Below, piece by piece: positions 26,601 to 35,925 of a stretch of DNA of 64,000 nucleotides. Position numbers and translations under genes: made by a program. Under the pieces are notes generated by a model. That model had not been told where the DNA came from, searched no databases, and saw only the letters and a program-made list of their open reading frames with translations. The DNA is from Rariglobus sp041662485 (lineage in GTDB: Bacteria > Verrucomicrobiota > Verrucomicrobiia > Opitutales > Opitutaceae), in NCBI GenBank assembly GCA_041662485.1, contig JBAZSJ010000026.1, positions 3,359-67,358 of the forward strand, written 5' to 3'. Each line of letters starts with the position of its first letter. Within the stretch, counting starts at the first letter, position 1.

Positions 26601-29600
26601 CGCCGCGTCTCGCTCTACAATTTCAGCGCCGGGGCCGAGGCGCGGTGGGATGACGTGTCCCTGCTCGACGAATACGGCGGCTGGCTCTCCGTCTCTCCCC
26701 GCTCGCTCACGCTGGCGGCGGGCGCGGAAACCGATGTCACGGTGACCATCGACTCCACGGACATGGCCGCCGCCACCCATTACGGCCGGCTGGATATCAT
26801 CTCGAACGATCCCTTGTCGCCGCGCACGACCGTGCCCGTAACGCTCGTCGTCCAGGCCGAGCCCAACACCCCTCCGGTCGCGACCTCCCGGACCTTGACC
26901 ATCAACGAGGACACGCCCGTCACCCTGACGCTCGACGGCACCGATGCCGAAAACAACCCGCTGACCGCGGTCATCGTATCGCTGCCCGCGTCCGGCACCC
27001 TCTACCAGACCAACGACGGCACCAGCCTCGGCGCGCCCATCACCTCCGTGCCCGTGGCCGTCACCGACATTTCGCGGCGCGTCATTTACGTGCCCGCCGC
27101 CAACGCCAACGGCGCCGCGCTCGCCGCCTTCCAGTTTTACCTGCGCGACCCGCGCAGCCAGTCCGCGCCGGCCACGATCACCATCACCGTCACCGCCGTG
27201 AACGACCTCCCCCTCGCCCGCGATGACCAGGCGGGCGTCGCCCCCGGCGAAGTTCTGGCGGCCATCGCCGTTCTCTCCAACGACACCGACGCCGACGGCG
27301 ACCCTCTCTCCTTGGTGAGCGTCACCCAGGGCGCCCGCGGAACCGTGTCGATCAACCCCGCCGGCACGCTCCGCTATGAGCCGGCGGCCGGCTTCACCAG
27401 CGGCGCCGACCAGTTCAATTACACGGTGCAGGATGGCCGCGGCGGCACGGCAACCGCCCGTGTTTCCATCACGGTGGGACACCTCGCGGCCGGACCCTGG
27501 CCGATGATGGGCGGCAACCCCGCGCACACAGGATACTATCCCGCCGCGCTCGGCTCGGGTTCCTTCGTCGCCACTTGGACTCTTCCGTTCGGACGCTCGC
27601 TCAACCAAGCCTCCATCGCCGCTGGACGCGTCTTCGTGACGCCGAGCATTTACTTCAACGAAACCCACGTCACCGCCGTGCGGCTCGACAGCGGCACGGT
27701 CGAGTGGCGCAAGGATTTCACCACCGCCCGTTCACTGACCGGCCCGAGCTACCACGATGGCGTCATCTACCTGCAACGCGGCAATCATTCCTCCGACAGC
27801 CAGCTCTGGGCCCTCAACGCCGCCACGGGCGCCACGGTGTGGAGCAGCCCCTTTCAAGCCCAGTGGGAAGTTTACCAGCCGCCCACGGTGATCGACTCGG
27901 CCGTTTACATCAACGCCGGCTACTATGGTGGCATCTACGGCTACAATCGGAGCAGCGGAGCACAGCTCTTTTCCCAAAATCTGCCTCAAGAGGACGGTTG
28001 GACGCCGGCCTACTACAACGGAACGGTTTACTCCTTTGTCCGCGGAATTCTGACCGCGCACAATCCGACGACGGGTGCAGCCTTGTGGACTGTGAATGTC
28101 AAACCCGACACCAATTCCTACTCCGGCGGCACCAACACCGTGGCAATAGCCGAAAACTGCGCTTACTTCGTAAACAAACCCGCTACCGGCTCTGAGCTTG
28201 TGTGCGTTAATCTCGACACCCACTCAGTCGTCTGGCGTGTGGCGGCCACCTACTTCCAAGCCACCCCCGCGGTGGCCAACGGTGCGGTCTACGTCATCGA
28301 CGGCACCGCCGTGCGCTCCTACCGCACGTCCGACGGCGTCGCCCTCAAGGTCTTTTCCACCGGCACCGAAAACGCCAGCTATCAACCCATCGTCACCAAC
28401 GACGCGCTGATCGCCGCCAACGCCAACCGCGTGTGGATATGGGATCTCGCCACGCAAACCCAGCGGCAGACCTTCACCCCCGGCGGCATCGTCAGCATCT
28501 CCGACGGAAATCTCATCGTTGCCGGCTCGGGCGGCGTCCTCGCCTGCTACGGCATCACCGGCACGGGCCGCACTCCTCCTGTCGCGGTCGCCGCCACCGT
28601 CACCGGCACCGAGGACCAGGCCCTCCCGATCACGCTGCAAGGCACCGACGCCGACGGGGATACTCTCACCGCCATCATCACCAGCCTTCCTTCGGTGGGC
28701 ACCCTCTGCCAAACCGATGACGGCGTCACTCCCGGCAACGCCATCCTCACGGTCCCGGCTGTCGTCACCCATCCCGGTCGCACGGTGATCTACAAGCCGC
28801 TGTCCGACGACTTCGGCACCGCCCGTGCCACCTTCTCCTTCCGCGTGCTCGACGGCGTGTTCAACTCCGCCCCCGCCAGCATCACCATCAACCTCACCGG
28901 GGTTAACGACGCCCCTCGCGCCCAGGACGACCAATACCGCATACGTCCCGGAGTTTCCCTCTCCACGTTCAACCCCGTGGCAAACGACCTGGATGCGGAC
29001 GGGGACACCCTGGTCATCACCGCGACCACCGCAGCCGCACATGGCACCATCGCCACCAACGCCGACGGCACCCTCCGCTACACCCCGAACGCCGGCTTCA
29101 TCTCGGGCACGGATACCTTCACCTACACCATCGCCGATGCCCTCGGGGTCACCTCGGGCGCCACCGTCACCTTCGAAATCACCACCGATTTCCGCGCCGA
29201 CTGGCCTACCCTTGGCGGCGCGCCCACCCATGCCGGTCATTACATCGGCGCCCTCGGAACCGCTCCTTTGACCGAACTCTGGACCTATCCCGTTGGAACG
29301 GCCGTCAACGCCCCCGCCGTCGCGGACGGACGCGTCTATCTCACTGTTCAAGGCAACTGGTCCGGCTACATGCTCGCCATCGCCCTCGACACCGCCACCG
29401 GCGCCGAGGCCTGGCGGACGCAGTTCCTTCCCGGCAGCTCGCTCAATCCTCCGACTTGGTTTGCGAACAAAGTTTATCTCCAGCGGGGCAACCATTCTTC
29501 GGACAGCCAGCTTTTTGCCCTCGATGCCCGCACCGGCACCGAAGTCTGGCGCGCCCCCTTCACCGCACAGTGGGAGCGCTACCTCGCCCCTGCGGTGGAC

Positions 29601-32600
29601 GATTCCGGCGTCTACGTCGACGGTGGCTCCTACGGCGGCCTCTACGGTTTCCAAACCGCGACCGGCGTCCAGAAATTCTTCAATTCCTCGCTGGGGCAAT
29701 ATGACCAGTGGACGCCCGCACTCGATGACGATGCGGGACTTTACTCATTCGTCATGGGTAAATTCCGCGCCCATGACCGGGCCACCGGCGCGATTCTCTG
29801 GACCATCGACTTCGGCTGGAACTGGGCGGGATATTCCATGGGTCGCAGCATCGCCTGTGCTGATGGCCTGGCTTATCTCATCAACGATCCGTCAACCGGA
29901 GGCCAGGATCTGGTCGCCATCGACCTCAGCACCCGCACCGTGAAATGGCGCGTAAGCGGCTCGTTCCGCGGCACGCCCGTCATCGCCAATGGCATTGTCT
30001 ACGCTTCGTCCACGGGACGCATCCGCGCCTACAACTCCGGCTCGGGTCGCATGCTGCGCGAATACATCGCACCGACCGAAACCGGACTGCTGGCCACTCC
30101 GCTAGTGTCAGACGATCTCGTCATCGCGGCCTCTTCGACCAAGACCTATCTCTTCAACCTCGCCACGGGCGCGGTCGTTCAAACCCTGCCCGTGTCCGGG
30201 GAAATCGCCCTCGCCGACGACTCCCTGTTCCTGGCCGGCACCGACAACGTCATCCGTCGTTATGGTCGGGCCTCCGCGTCCAATCATGCGCCCGTCGCCT
30301 CGCCGCTGCACCTGTCCATCCTCGAAGAATCCTCCGTCGCGGTCAGCCTCGCCGGCACCGACAGCGATGGCGACGCGCTCCGTTTTGTCATCCGCACCTT
30401 GCCGGCCAAGGGCAGGCTCTACCAAACCCCCGACGGCCAGTCCAAAGGCACTCTCATCACCACCGTCCCCGCCTTGGTTTCACACTCCAGCGGCACGGTC
30501 ATCTACGAGGCTCCCCTCGATCTCTCCGGCACGGCGGCAGGCGGCTTCACTTACACCGCCAACGATTACGCGGCCACTTCGACATCCGCCGCCGTCGTCA
30601 TCGACATCACGCCGGTCAACGACGCTCCGGTTGCGGTGCCGGATACCATGGCCATCCGCCCCGGCGAGGTCCTCGCCAATTTCCGTCCCGAAGCCAATGA
30701 CCGAGATCCCGACGGTGACCCCCTCACGGTCACATCCTTCACCCAGCCCGCACATGGCTCGGTCGTCGCCAGTGCCGACGGCACCCTGCAATACACCGCC
30801 GAAGCCGGCTTCATCGAGGGCGATGACGCCTTTGCCTACACCATTTCGGATCCGGCCGGCCTCACGTCGACCGCCACGGTCAGCATCATCGTCAGCGCCA
30901 CCCGTGGACGCGACTGGCCCATGTTCGGCGCCGGCCCCGCCCACGCCGGCTACCTCCCGCTCAACCTGGGATCCGCCACCTTCAGCCAACGCTGGGCCAA
31001 CAATCTCGGGCAGGTCCCCCTACACCTTGCCGTCGCCGACAACCGGGTGTTCGCCAGCTTCAATGTTTATCACGTCGATTCGAAGCTTGTCTCCCTCGAC
31101 GCCGGCTCCGGTGCGGAAACATGGCGGGTAAACCATACCGGAATAGCCGCCCTCAATCCGCCCGCCTATCAAGGCGGTCGCGTCTACATGCAGGTGGGCA
31201 ACTCCTCCTCCAGCCGCCTCCATGCCGTGCGGGCCGACACCGGAACAGCCGTCTGGTCTGCGCCCTTCTCTGCCCAATGGGAGCACTACCTTTCACCCAC
31301 CGTTGACGACTCCGGTGTCTTCATAAACGGCGGTTACTATGGCGGCATTTATCGCTTCAATCGCGACACTGGGGCGCAAACGTTCTTCCTCGGTCTTGAT
31401 CAATACGATGGATGGACGCCACTACGTCATCAAGGCGGTCTCTACTCCTTCGTAACGGGAATCCTTCGCAGTCATAACCCCGAAACCGGTGCCATACTCA
31501 AAACGCTGACTCTCGGTTGGAACTGGGCGGGCTATACCATGAACCGCACCATCGCCGCCGAGTCCGGCGTCGGTTTTCTCGTCAACGACGCCGTCACCAT
31601 CCCGGCGGGCGGACGCGATCTGACGGCCGTCGATCTCGCCACCCTCACCGTCAAGTGGACCGCCCGCGACACCAAGTTCACCGGCACGCCCGCCGTCGCC
31701 AACGGCGTGGTCTACGTCCTCGCCCAAAACTCCGTCCAAGCCTTCTCCGCCGCCGACGGCCGTCTGCTTCGCACGTATGTCGCCACAGGCGAGACCAATC
31801 TCCAGTGGCAGCCGATCGTCACCAGCGACACCCTCATCGCCTACTCTCCGACGAAGACCTACCTCTTCAACCTCTTCGACGGCGCTCTCCGCCAGACCAT
31901 CCCCTACGGCGGTCATGTCAGCCTCGCCGGCGACAGCCTCTACATCGGCAGCTCCGACAATTACGTCCGCGCCTTTGGCATACCCGACACGTTGAACCAC
32001 CCTCCCGTCGCACTTCCGGCGACCGTGAGAACCAACGAGGACACGCCCGTCGCCATCACCCTTGAAGCCACGGATGCGGACGGCCAAGCACTCACCTGCT
32101 CCATCACCCGCCTGCCCGCGCAGGGCACGCTTCACTGGACCAGCGACGGCGTCACCCCCGGCGCAGCCATCGTCAACACACCCGCCCTTGCCGGAGCCGC
32201 ACCCTGCCGCGTTCTTTATGTCCCGCCTCCCGATGTCTCCGGCGACAACCTCGGCGATTTCCGTTTCGCCGCCAGCGATGGTCGCTCGCTGTCCGCCGAA
32301 GCCCTCGTCTCCCTGCATGTCACCCCGGTCAACGACGCACCCGTCGCCGAACCAGACTTCCGCGTGATCCAGCCCGGCCAGATCCTCAGCCCTGTGCGCG
32401 AACTCGCCAACGACCTCGACGTGGACGGCGACGTATTGTCCATCGTGTCATATACCCAGCCCGCCCAAGGAGGCATCGTCATCACAAATACGGACGGAAC
32501 CCTGCGTTTCCATCCGCCTCATGACGCGACCACCGGCACCTACACGTTCGACTACACCATAGCCGACATCCACAACGTCCGCTCCACCTCCACCGTCACC

Positions 32601-34361
32601 ATCAGTCTTTCCGCCAACATCACGGGAACCTGGCCCACCCAAGGCGGCGGTTCGGCACGCTCCGGCTACGCTCCGGTCACCCTCGGCCACAGCGCTTACG
32701 CCGCACGTTGGTCGCGCACCATCGGATCGTCACTGACCGCCGCCGCCGTCGGCGACGGCCTCGTCTTCGTCTCTACCCAGCGCCCCTCCGGCCCCGCGCT
32801 GGTGGCCCTCGATGAACGCACCGGCACGCCCCGCTGGGAACACGTCTTCTCCGCCGCCTTCTCCCTGAATCCGCCCACGCATGATCGCGGCGTCGTCTAC
32901 GTCCAGCGCGGCAATCATTCCAGCGACACCCAGCTCTGGGCCCTCTCCGCCCCCACCGGCGCCACGCTCTGGAGCGGCGCCCACGCCGCCCAATGGGAAC
33001 GCTACCTCGCCCCTCTTGTGATGGGTGACGGCGTCTTCGTAAACGGCGGCAGCTACGGCGGGCTTTACGGCTTCCAGCGCGCCTCCGGGTCGCAACGGTT
33101 CTTCCGCTCCCTCCAGCAAATGGACCAGTGGACGCCCGCCGCCTCGCCCGCGGGAGAAATCCTCACCTTCGTCGGCGGCGTGGTCACCCGTCACAACGAC
33201 ACGACCGGCGCCACCGATTGGTCGCTGAATCTCGGCTGGGGCGGCTTCGGCTACTCCATGAACCGCACCCTCGCCATCGAAGACCGCCGGGCCTTTGTGA
33301 TCAACGACAGCCCCACCACGGTCTACAACGACGAGGATCTGGTCGCCGTCGACCTGGACACCCGCGCCTCGCTCTGGTCGGTCAACGGCCAGTTCACCGG
33401 CACGCCCGCCGTCGCCCAAGGCGTCGTCTACGCGATCTCCGGCAACCTGGTCCAGGCCCGCTCCGCCACCACCGGACGCCTGCTCTCCGTGTTCACCGCC
33501 GCCACCGGGGAGTCCCTCACCGGCCAGCCCGTGGTCACCGAGGACCTCGTGATCGCCTCGTCCTCCCTGCGCACCTACCTCTTCAACCGCCACGACCGCT
33601 CGGTCGTGCAGGTGCTCCCCGTCGGCGGCGCCGTGAGCGTCGCCGACGACCAGATCCTGATCGCCAACGCGTCGACCGGGATTCTCTCCGTCTACGCGAC
33701 CCAGCCCGCCATCAGCTTCAGTCCCGCCGGGGGCAGTTTCGCCGAACCCGTCCTCATCACCCTCGGCGCCCGCGAGCCGGGGGCGCGCATCTACTACACG
33801 CTTGATGGCACCGCTCCCGATTTCACCAGCCCCTGGGTGTCCTCCGGCGCCTCCGTGCTCATGAAATGGACCGGCAAGGTCCGCGCCATCATGGTCTCCG
33901 GCAGCGCCGTCAGCCGCATCAACGAGGTCTCCGTCACCATGCTCGACGCCGACGTCGACGGCATACCCGACTGGTGGGAAACCGCCCGCTTCGGCGGCAC
34001 CGGCGTCACCTCCGGCAACAAAGACACCGACGGCGACGGCAGCACCGACCGCGACGAGTTCCTCGCCGGCACCGATCCGTTTGACTCCCGGGACACCCTC
34101 GCCGTCAGCAGCACCCGCCTGAGCAGCGACGGCATCTCGTCTCTCGACGCAAGCGGCCCGTCCCTTGTCATCAGCTGGCCGTCCAAAGCCGACCGTTACT
34201 ACATCGTCGAAGCCACCTCCGATCTCAAGACATGGGTCCCCGTCTCCGACCCCATGCTGGGCACGGACGGCACGCTTTCCCATGTGCATCCTCTGGTCGG
34301 CTCGTCCCGCGTTTTCCTGCGCGTGCGAGTGCTGCCCCTGCTCATCGAATCGGCTCCTTGA
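23631..34361 (+). CDS. Giant modular subtilisin-like protease (3576 aa)
   Basis: GTG start; N-terminal basic residues and a hydrophobic segment (about 9-29) form a signal or anchor. An inhibitor-like propeptide (about 120-210) precedes a complete S8 peptidase: D267 (VAVIDTGIDYAHPD), H322 (HGTHCAGTIGA), S481 (SGTSMATPHVSGAAALL). Next are a CarboxypepD_reg-like fold (about 670-740), an LamG-like domain (about 840-1010), then four tandem modules beginning near 1076, 1646, 2216 and 2789. Each module has two Ig/cadherin-like domains (NEDTPV...TDADG, then VRPGE/NDxDxDGD) and a PQQ-type beta-propeller (WPMMGGNPAHTGY start). The end has a chitobiase-type domain (ISFSPAGGSF, about 3358) and calcium-binding DADVDGIPDWWE/DTDGDGSTDRDE repeats (about 3440). 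Likely secreted or surface-bound; substrate unknown. Confidence 0.9.
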   Translation: MKIPRGVYPFLVIALFVLGLIGLYRIKLASSAPDAPVVASTAPAAAPAGSQPPTVREEKAPVSPPAQSEQKVASGQTAQDEILARARLMKERSTAPNADGRFEKVRLFELPDTKYPYVRVEEVWRRDPASNRDELERRTLMVADHLVVKLSATATPDDLARFIGAVGAKTRRQVGKSRVYLVATPGVGLDEYEVTRDFLRGSGSPLAYVEPDYLVQALRTPNDPAFSHLWGLNNLGQTGGVGDADIDAPEAWDVTRGSTNVTVAVIDTGIDYAHPDLAANIWTNPGEIPGNGIDDDHNGYVDDVHGWDFINNDRDPTDDHYHGTHCAGTIGAVGDNGIGVVGVSPSVKLMALKFLGLSGGYTSDAIEAVDYATANGARITSNSWGGGGYSQALKDSIDESAQAGVLFVAAAGNSSCNNDQTSHYPSSYLSPNIVAVAATNHRDELASFSSYGATTVDLAAPGVDIYSSSPGGGYRYLSGTSMATPHVSGAAALLLATRPDWQWDDLKAALLASCDPVPALKGKVVTGGRLNIARAILLNTGPYVALNSVALDDSVAGGGNGNGDGIASPGETLAIRLRVQNTGSENAAGVATTASLPNNSGQATLVRASESWGSLAPGQSRGNDATPLLVSISPSVATPHTLNLRFTTTDGAGGSWTTETSCVVNRVSTVTGRVLTLSGAAPLANAVVAYAGASTGQSVTNATGDYVLRLVEGDYTLTAGAAGYNASAPVSLRVPPDAQTVDFSLGRSRLTVSPSAISSTQLENRTTNHPLHLANTGDIPLTVTLSASALASASSSISAIVPANAFARAAATSASEVPDSSPPPSTSVDAASGIPVTDDFEDGVLDGWTSGLGSGERTIDTAFSAHGARSFRFRNTSGNAHYNGIQRDLPAASRPKSASFWIRPGTTVDASSYFVLGDLSGDTIFFFARDNGCLYINADVGGDNSYPYQAGAWYHIEFRNINWDTRRFDYHVNGAAVKTSIPFRRASTEIRRVSLYNFSAGAEARWDDVSLLDEYGGWLSVSPRSLTLAAGAETDVTVTIDSTDMAAATHYGRLDIISNDPLSPRTTVPVTLVVQAEPNTPPVATSRTLTINEDTPVTLTLDGTDAENNPLTAVIVSLPASGTLYQTNDGTSLGAPITSVPVAVTDISRRVIYVPAANANGAALAAFQFYLRDPRSQSAPATITITVTAVNDLPLARDDQAGVAPGEVLAAIAVLSNDTDADGDPLSLVSVTQGARGTVSINPAGTLRYEPAAGFTSGADQFNYTVQDGRGGTATARVSITVGHLAAGPWPMMGGNPAHTGYYPAALGSGSFVATWTLPFGRSLNQASIAAGRVFVTPSIYFNETHVTAVRLDSGTVEWRKDFTTARSLTGPSYHDGVIYLQRGNHSSDSQLWALNAATGATVWSSPFQAQWEVYQPPTVIDSAVYINAGYYGGIYGYNRSSGAQLFSQNLPQEDGWTPAYYNGTVYSFVRGILTAHNPTTGAALWTVNVKPDTNSYSGGTNTVAIAENCAYFVNKPATGSELVCVNLDTHSVVWRVAATYFQATPAVANGAVYVIDGTAVRSYRTSDGVALKVFSTGTENASYQPIVTNDALIAANANRVWIWDLATQTQRQTFTPGGIVSISDGNLIVAGSGGVLACYGITGTGRTPPVAVAATVTGTEDQALPITLQGTDADGDTLTAIITSLPSVGTLCQTDDGVTPGNAILTVPAVVTHPGRTVIYKPLSDDFGTARATFSFRVLDGVFNSAPASITINLTGVNDAPRAQDDQYRIRPGVSLSTFNPVANDLDADGDTLVITATTAAAHGTIATNADGTLRYTPNAGFISGTDTFTYTIADALGVTSGATVTFEITTDFRADWPTLGGAPTHAGHYIGALGTAPLTELWTYPVGTAVNAPAVADGRVYLTVQGNWSGYMLAIALDTATGAEAWRTQFLPGSSLNPPTWFANKVYLQRGNHSSDSQLFALDARTGTEVWRAPFTAQWERYLAPAVDDSGVYVDGGSYGGLYGFQTATGVQKFFNSSLGQYDQWTPALDDDAGLYSFVMGKFRAHDRATGAILWTIDFGWNWAGYSMGRSIACADGLAYLINDPSTGGQDLVAIDLSTRTVKWRVSGSFRGTPVIANGIVYASSTGRIRAYNSGSGRMLREYIAPTETGLLATPLVSDDLVIAASSTKTYLFNLATGAVVQTLPVSGEIALADDSLFLAGTDNVIRRYGRASASNHAPVASPLHLSILEESSVAVSLAGTDSDGDALRFVIRTLPAKGRLYQTPDGQSKGTLITTVPALVSHSSGTVIYEAPLDLSGTAAGGFTYTANDYAATSTSAAVVIDITPVNDAPVAVPDTMAIRPGEVLANFRPEANDRDPDGDPLTVTSFTQPAHGSVVASADGTLQYTAEAGFIEGDDAFAYTISDPAGLTSTATVSIIVSATRGRDWPMFGAGPAHAGYLPLNLGSATFSQRWANNLGQVPLHLAVADNRVFASFNVYHVDSKLVSLDAGSGAETWRVNHTGIAALNPPAYQGGRVYMQVGNSSSSRLHAVRADTGTAVWSAPFSAQWEHYLSPTVDDSGVFINGGYYGGIYRFNRDTGAQTFFLGLDQYDGWTPLRHQGGLYSFVTGILRSHNPETGAILKTLTLGWNWAGYTMNRTIAAESGVGFLVNDAVTIPAGGRDLTAVDLATLTVKWTARDTKFTGTPAVANGVVYVLAQNSVQAFSAADGRLLRTYVATGETNLQWQPIVTSDTLIAYSPTKTYLFNLFDGALRQTIPYGGHVSLAGDSLYIGSSDNYVRAFGIPDTLNHPPVALPATVRTNEDTPVAITLEATDADGQALTCSITRLPAQGTLHWTSDGVTPGAAIVNTPALAGAAPCRVLYVPPPDVSGDNLGDFRFAASDGRSLSAEALVSLHVTPVNDAPVAEPDFRVIQPGQILSPVRELANDLDVDGDVLSIVSYTQPAQGGIVITNTDGTLRFHPPHDATTGTYTFDYTIADIHNVRSTSTVTISLSANITGTWPTQGGGSARSGYAPVTLGHSAYAARWSRTIGSSLTAAAVGDGLVFVSTQRPSGPALVALDERTGTPRWEHVFSAAFSLNPPTHDRGVVYVQRGNHSSDTQLWALSAPTGATLWSGAHAAQWERYLAPLVMGDGVFVNGGSYGGLYGFQRASGSQRFFRSLQQMDQWTPAASPAGEILTFVGGVVTRHNDTTGATDWSLNLGWGGFGYSMNRTLAIEDRRAFVINDSPTTVYNDEDLVAVDLDTRASLWSVNGQFTGTPAVAQGVVYAISGNLVQARSATTGRLLSVFTAATGESLTGQPVVTEDLVIASSSLRTYLFNRHDRSVVQVLPVGGAVSVADDQILIANASTGILSVYATQPAISFSPAGGSFAEPVLITLGAREPGARIYYTLDGTAPDFTSPWVSSGASVLMKWTGKVRAIMVSGSAVSRINEVSVTMLDADVDGIPDWWETARFGGTGVTSGNKDTDGDGSTDRDEFLAGTDPFDSRDTLAVSSTRLSSDGISSLDASGPSLVISWPSKADRYYIVEATSDLKTWVPVSDPMLGTDGTLSHVHPLVGSSRVFLRVRVLPLLIESAP
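26860..33704 (+). repeat. Four tandem coding modules of about 1.71 kb
   Basis: Within the giant protease gene, the same domain series recurs four times with starts near 26860, 28567, 30279 and 31998 (spacings about 1707, 1712 and 1719). Shared landmarks per module: GRxxYxxxNxxx, QRGNHSSDSQL-like strands, APF(T/S)AQWExYL, and a final YLFNL...GGxVS strand. Copies are diverged at sequence level but keep length, so this is an old amplification. Confidence 0.85.
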
Positions 34362-34407
34362 TGGCGCTTGCCGCCCCGACACCCTGCTTCATCAACAGGC
34401 AGGCAAA

Positions 34408-34444
34408 ATCACCGGCACGCCTCCGTAGGGAGGCCGCCGGTGAT
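34408..34444. repeat. Hairpin between the giant protease and the AlkC/AlkD-like gene
   Basis: ATCACCGGCACGCCTCC pairs with GGAGGCCGCCGGTGAT around GTAGG. It contains a GTAG and sits 46 bases after the protease stop, 13 bases before the next start. No T-run follows; it may be a REP-like repeat or RNA 3'-end hairpin. Confidence 0.6.
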
Positions 34445-34457
34445 CGCATGCCGCGCC

Positions 34458-35531
34458 ATGAAAGACCTCTTCAACGCCGACCTCTACCGCACCCTCGCCG
34501 CCTCGCTGGCCCGGCTGTCTCCCGACTTCGACTCCGCACGCTTCCTTGAACACGCCCTGACCGGCCTCGCCGACCGCGAGCTCATGCCTCGCATGCGCCG
34601 CACCACGGAAGCCGTCGCCCTCGCGCTTCCACTTCCCTACCGCGAACAACTCATCGTCCTCCGCGCCCTCGCCCCCCGCATCCCCTCCGGCTTCGTCTGC
34701 ATCTTCCTCGCCGACTTCGTCGCCCAGCACGGACTCGAAGACTTCGACGCTTCCCTCGAAGCCCTCCGCTTCTTCACCCGCTTCGGCTCCTCCGAATTCG
34801 CCATCCGCCCCTTCATCGAGCGCGACCAACTCCGCACCCTCGCCGTCATGCGCGAGTGGTCCTTGTCCGACGACGAACACGTCCGCCGCCTCGCCAGCGA
34901 AGGCTCCCGCCCGCGCCTGCCGTGGGGCCGCCGGCTCACCGCGTTCGTCACCGATCCGTCTCCCGCGTTCCCCATCCTGGAAACCCTCCGCGCCGATCCG
35001 TCGCTCTACGTCCGCAAGTCCGTCGCCAACCACCTCAACGACATCGCCAAGGACCATCCCGAAACCGCCCTCGACCTCGTCTCCACCTGGGACCGCTCCG
35101 TCCCGCATACCGCGTGGATCATCCGCCACGCCCTGCGCACGCTCATCAAGCGCGGACACCCCCGCGCCCTAGCGCTCATCGGCGCCGGCACCGCCGCCAA
35201 ACTCGACGTCGCACGCTTCGCCGCATCGCCCCGCAAACTCGTCCTTGGCGAAGCCCTCACGCTGACAGCCACGCTCACCTCGCGCGCCGCCAAATCCCAG
35301 CGCCTCGTGATCGACTACGTCCTCCACTACGCCCGCTCCGGCAAAGTCTCCGTCAAGATTTTCAAATGGAAGACCCTCGATCTCCCTCCCCGCGCCACCG
35401 TCACGCTCACCAAGCACCAGGTCATCCGCGATTTCAGCACCCGCCGACACCACGCCGGCCGGCACAAAATCGAACTCCAAATCAACGGCCGCCGCCTCGC
35501 CGAGACCGCCTTCACGCTCTCCTGTCCGTAA
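34458..35531 (+). CDS. AlkC/AlkD-like DNA alkylation repair protein
   Basis: 357 residues, soluble, basic. The N-terminal two-thirds is HEAT-like helical (FLEHALTGLADRELMPRMRR, YREQLIVLRALAPRIPSGF, ADPSLYVRKSVANHLNDIAKDHPETAL), typical of the ALK fold that excises alkylated bases. SLYVRKSVANHLND matches the strongest signature of the group. The C-terminus after about residue 240 looks like a beta-sandwich extension (VLGEALTLTATLTSRAAKSQRLVIDYVLHY), as in the larger AlkC-like proteins. The ATG at 34458 follows the hairpin; longer in-frame starts would run through it. Function by family only. Confidence 0.8.
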   Translation: MKDLFNADLYRTLAASLARLSPDFDSARFLEHALTGLADRELMPRMRRTTEAVALALPLPYREQLIVLRALAPRIPSGFVCIFLADFVAQHGLEDFDASLEALRFFTRFGSSEFAIRPFIERDQLRTLAVMREWSLSDDEHVRRLASEGSRPRLPWGRRLTAFVTDPSPAFPILETLRADPSLYVRKSVANHLNDIAKDHPETALDLVSTWDRSVPHTAWIIRHALRTLIKRGHPRALALIGAGTAAKLDVARFAASPRKLVLGEALTLTATLTSRAAKSQRLVIDYVLHYARSGKVSVKIFKWKTLDLPPRATVTLTKHQVIRDFSTRRHHAGRHKIELQINGRRLAETAFTLSCP

Positions 35532-35544
35532 AACATCAAACCGT

Positions 35545-35630
35545 TTAACCACTGATCTGCACTTATCATCACTTATTTTAGAAAATGATTTTTCGGCATC
35601 AGTGTTCATCAGTGCCCATCAGTGGTTAAA
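35545..35630. repeat. Inverted repeat with internal CATCAGTG tandem
   Basis: Perfect 13-base arms TTTAACCACTGAT (35545-35557) and its complement (35618-35630). The right arm is preceded by a tandem of near-identical 10-base units CATCAGTGTT, CATCAGTGCC, CATCAGTGGT. The loop is AT-rich. It lies in the 145-base gap after the AlkC/AlkD-like gene; a small mobile repeat is the simplest reading. Confidence 0.7.
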
Positions 35631-35676
35631 AATTCCGTGTCTTGCCCGCCTCGGCATTCTCACCCATCCTCCGCTC

Positions 35677-35925
35677 ATGGACTTACGCCCCATCATCACC
35701 GAAATCGCCAGCCAGGCGGACGACTTTCTCGACGGCGTGACCGACCGCAAGGAAGCGCGCGCCGGCATCGCCGAGTTCATCACGATGGATTATCCGCAGC
35801 TAAACCCCGCCGACCGCAAAATCGTGAGCGACCACGTCATGGCCGTCCTTGAGGACGAGAGCTTTTTCAACGGCGGCTACGCCGGCCACTCCTTCGACGA
35901 CGAAAGCGAAGCCGAGGAGGAGTGA
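35677..35925 (+). CDS. Small acidic conserved-looking protein (82 aa)
   Basis: 82 residues, strongly acidic at the C-terminus (SFDDESEAEEE). Starts MDLRPIITEIASQADDFLDG and contains VTDRKEARAGIAEFITMDYPQLNPADRKIV; predicted helical, cytoplasmic, no membrane segment. No family recognised. The TGA stop lies at the left end of a MITE-like element, so the last residues could be shaped by it. Base composition fits a native gene. Confidence 0.65.
   Translation: MDLRPIITEIASQADDFLDGVTDRKEARAGIAEFITMDYPQLNPADRKIVSDHVMAVLEDESFFNGGYAGHSFDDESEAEEE

Noticed and set aside
23631..34361. Giant gene as an assembly collapse of repeats
   Set aside because: The modules differ at many positions and the frame is open throughout, so collapse or chimera is unlikely.
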